Shown piece after piece: positions 4,933 through 5,480 of a stretch of 5,480 bases of DNA; the stretch's first letter is position 1; each line of letters begins with the position of its first letter. Where the stretch lies: NCBI GenBank assembly GCA_009922885.1, contig RFUP01000175.1, forward strand, positions 1 to 5,480, read 5' to 3'. Source of the DNA: Paracoccaceae bacterium (lineage in GTDB: Bacteria > Pseudomonadota > Alphaproteobacteria > Rhodobacterales > Rhodobacteraceae). The notes under the pieces were generated by a model. The model was not told where the DNA came from and ran no database searches. It worked only from the letters and a program-made list of their open reading frames with translations. A program made the translations under genes and the position numbers.

Positions 4933-5480
4933 ATGAGAAAACGCGCCTCCGATCCCGCTGTCGAAACGCCGGAAAGCGAAGATGGTGATCGCCAGTTTGT
5001 CACGGCGCTGCATCGCGGCCTCGATATCCTGCGCGCCTTCACCCCCACCGACAAGGCAGGCTTGGGGAACCGGGAACTGGCCGAACGCACGGGGTTGCCG
5101 AACTCCACCGTCTCGCGCCTGACCTACACACTCCTGAAACTGGGCTACCTCGTCTATGACGAAGGCACGGGGCGTTACCGCATGGGGGTGCCGGTTCTGT
5201 CCTTGGGTTATGCCTGCTTGGGCGGCATGCGTGTGCGCGACACGGCGCAGGTGCATATGCAACATCTGGCGGATGACTGCGGCGATGGCGTGCTTGTGGC
5301 ATTGGGCGGGCGCGATGACATGACCATGACCTATATTGCCGCCGCGCGCGCCAAGAAGGGCATGATCTCGCTGCAACTCGATGTGGGTTCGCGGATTTCG
5401 CTGGCCCGCTCCGCGATGGGCCGCGCCTATATCGCCGCCTGCCCCGAAGCGGAACGCGCGCTCATCATGGAGCGTATCGA
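4933..5480 (+). CDS. IclR-family transcriptional regulator, N-terminal 182 residues (cut by window edge)
   Basis: A DNA-binding repressor or activator, usually a dimer or tetramer, that senses a small catabolic metabolite. My translation starts MRKRASDPAVETPESEDGDR, a charged flexible leader of about 20 residues. A winged helix-turn-helix follows at about 22-85: FVTALHRGLDILRAF, then NRELAERTGLPNSTVSRL with the recognition helix near 56-70, and a wing ending GRYRMG. A linker helix and the beginning of the effector-binding domain (about 105-182) come next, including SLQLDVGSRISLARSAMGRA (146-165), a typical conserved stretch. Roughly a third of the protein lies beyond the right edge. It follows the ligase on the same strand without a terminator, so it probably regulates the ligase and itself, perhaps through the site at 3090-3104. 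Effector unknown. Confidence 0.93.
   Translation, partial: MRKRASDPAVETPESEDGDRQFVTALHRGLDILRAFTPTDKAGLGNRELAERTGLPNSTVSRLTYTLLKLGYLVYDEGTGRYRMGVPVLSLGYACLGGMRVRDTAQVHMQHLADDCGDGVLVALGGRDDMTMTYIAAARAKKGMISLQLDVGSRISLARSAMGRAYIAACPEAERALIMERI

Noticed and set aside
3042..5108. 688-aa minus-strand open frame
   Set aside because: It is antisense to the ligase and spans the divergent regulatory region and part of the regulator gene. The composition is rich in His, Arg and Gly, as expected for antisense of GC-rich coding DNA, with no recognisable motif.

Overview
The window reads as chromosomal DNA from a high-GC alphaproteobacterium, most likely Rhodobacterales. The basis is strong G/C at third codon positions, the style of the encoded proteins and Calvin-subtype carbon enzymes; no rRNA or other taxonomic marker is present. 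It holds five clearly recognisable genes, one unrecognised small gene, a probable 10-codon leader ORF, a duplicated GC-rich repeat and several candidate regulatory structures.

Left part, minus strand (3013 down to 1): a central-carbon block in the order class I fructose-1,6-bisphosphatase (fbp, 3013-2072), unknown 101-aa protein (1852-1547), class II fructose-bisphosphate aldolase of the Calvin-cycle subtype (fba, 1354-290), ribulose-phosphate 3-epimerase (rpe, 290 to beyond the left edge). fba and rpe share one base (TAATG) and are almost certainly translationally coupled. The three enzymes together make and dephosphorylate fructose-1,6-bisphosphate and interconvert pentose phosphates, which serves gluconeogenesis, the non-oxidative pentose phosphate pathway or, if RuBisCO and phosphoribulokinase exist elsewhere, the Calvin cycle.

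The fbp-fba interval looks disturbed. The small gene is about 47% GC by hand count, well below its neighbours, and is bracketed by two direct copies, exactly 450 bp apart, of a hairpin-forming element (1461-1531 and 1911-1970; 47 of 49 core bases identical). This suggests a gene-plus-repeat unit acquired between fbp and fba.

Right part, plus strand (3162 to the right edge): an acyl-CoA synthetase/AMP-forming ligase (3198-4877) is followed after 55 bases by an IclR-family regulator (4933 to beyond the right edge). The ligase is preceded by a mini-ORF (MPNSHHWGRA, stop TGA) that carries the good Shine-Dalgarno sequence and lies in the same frame as the ligase, while the ligase ATG has no good site of its own. 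The 184-base divergent region between fbp and the ligase holds a 15-base inverted repeat resembling the E. coli IclR operator, so local control by the IclR protein is plausible.

I see no CRISPR array, tRNA, rRNA, transposase or defence system. The points that best repay attention are the repeat-flanked low-GC gene and the leader ORF of the ligase.
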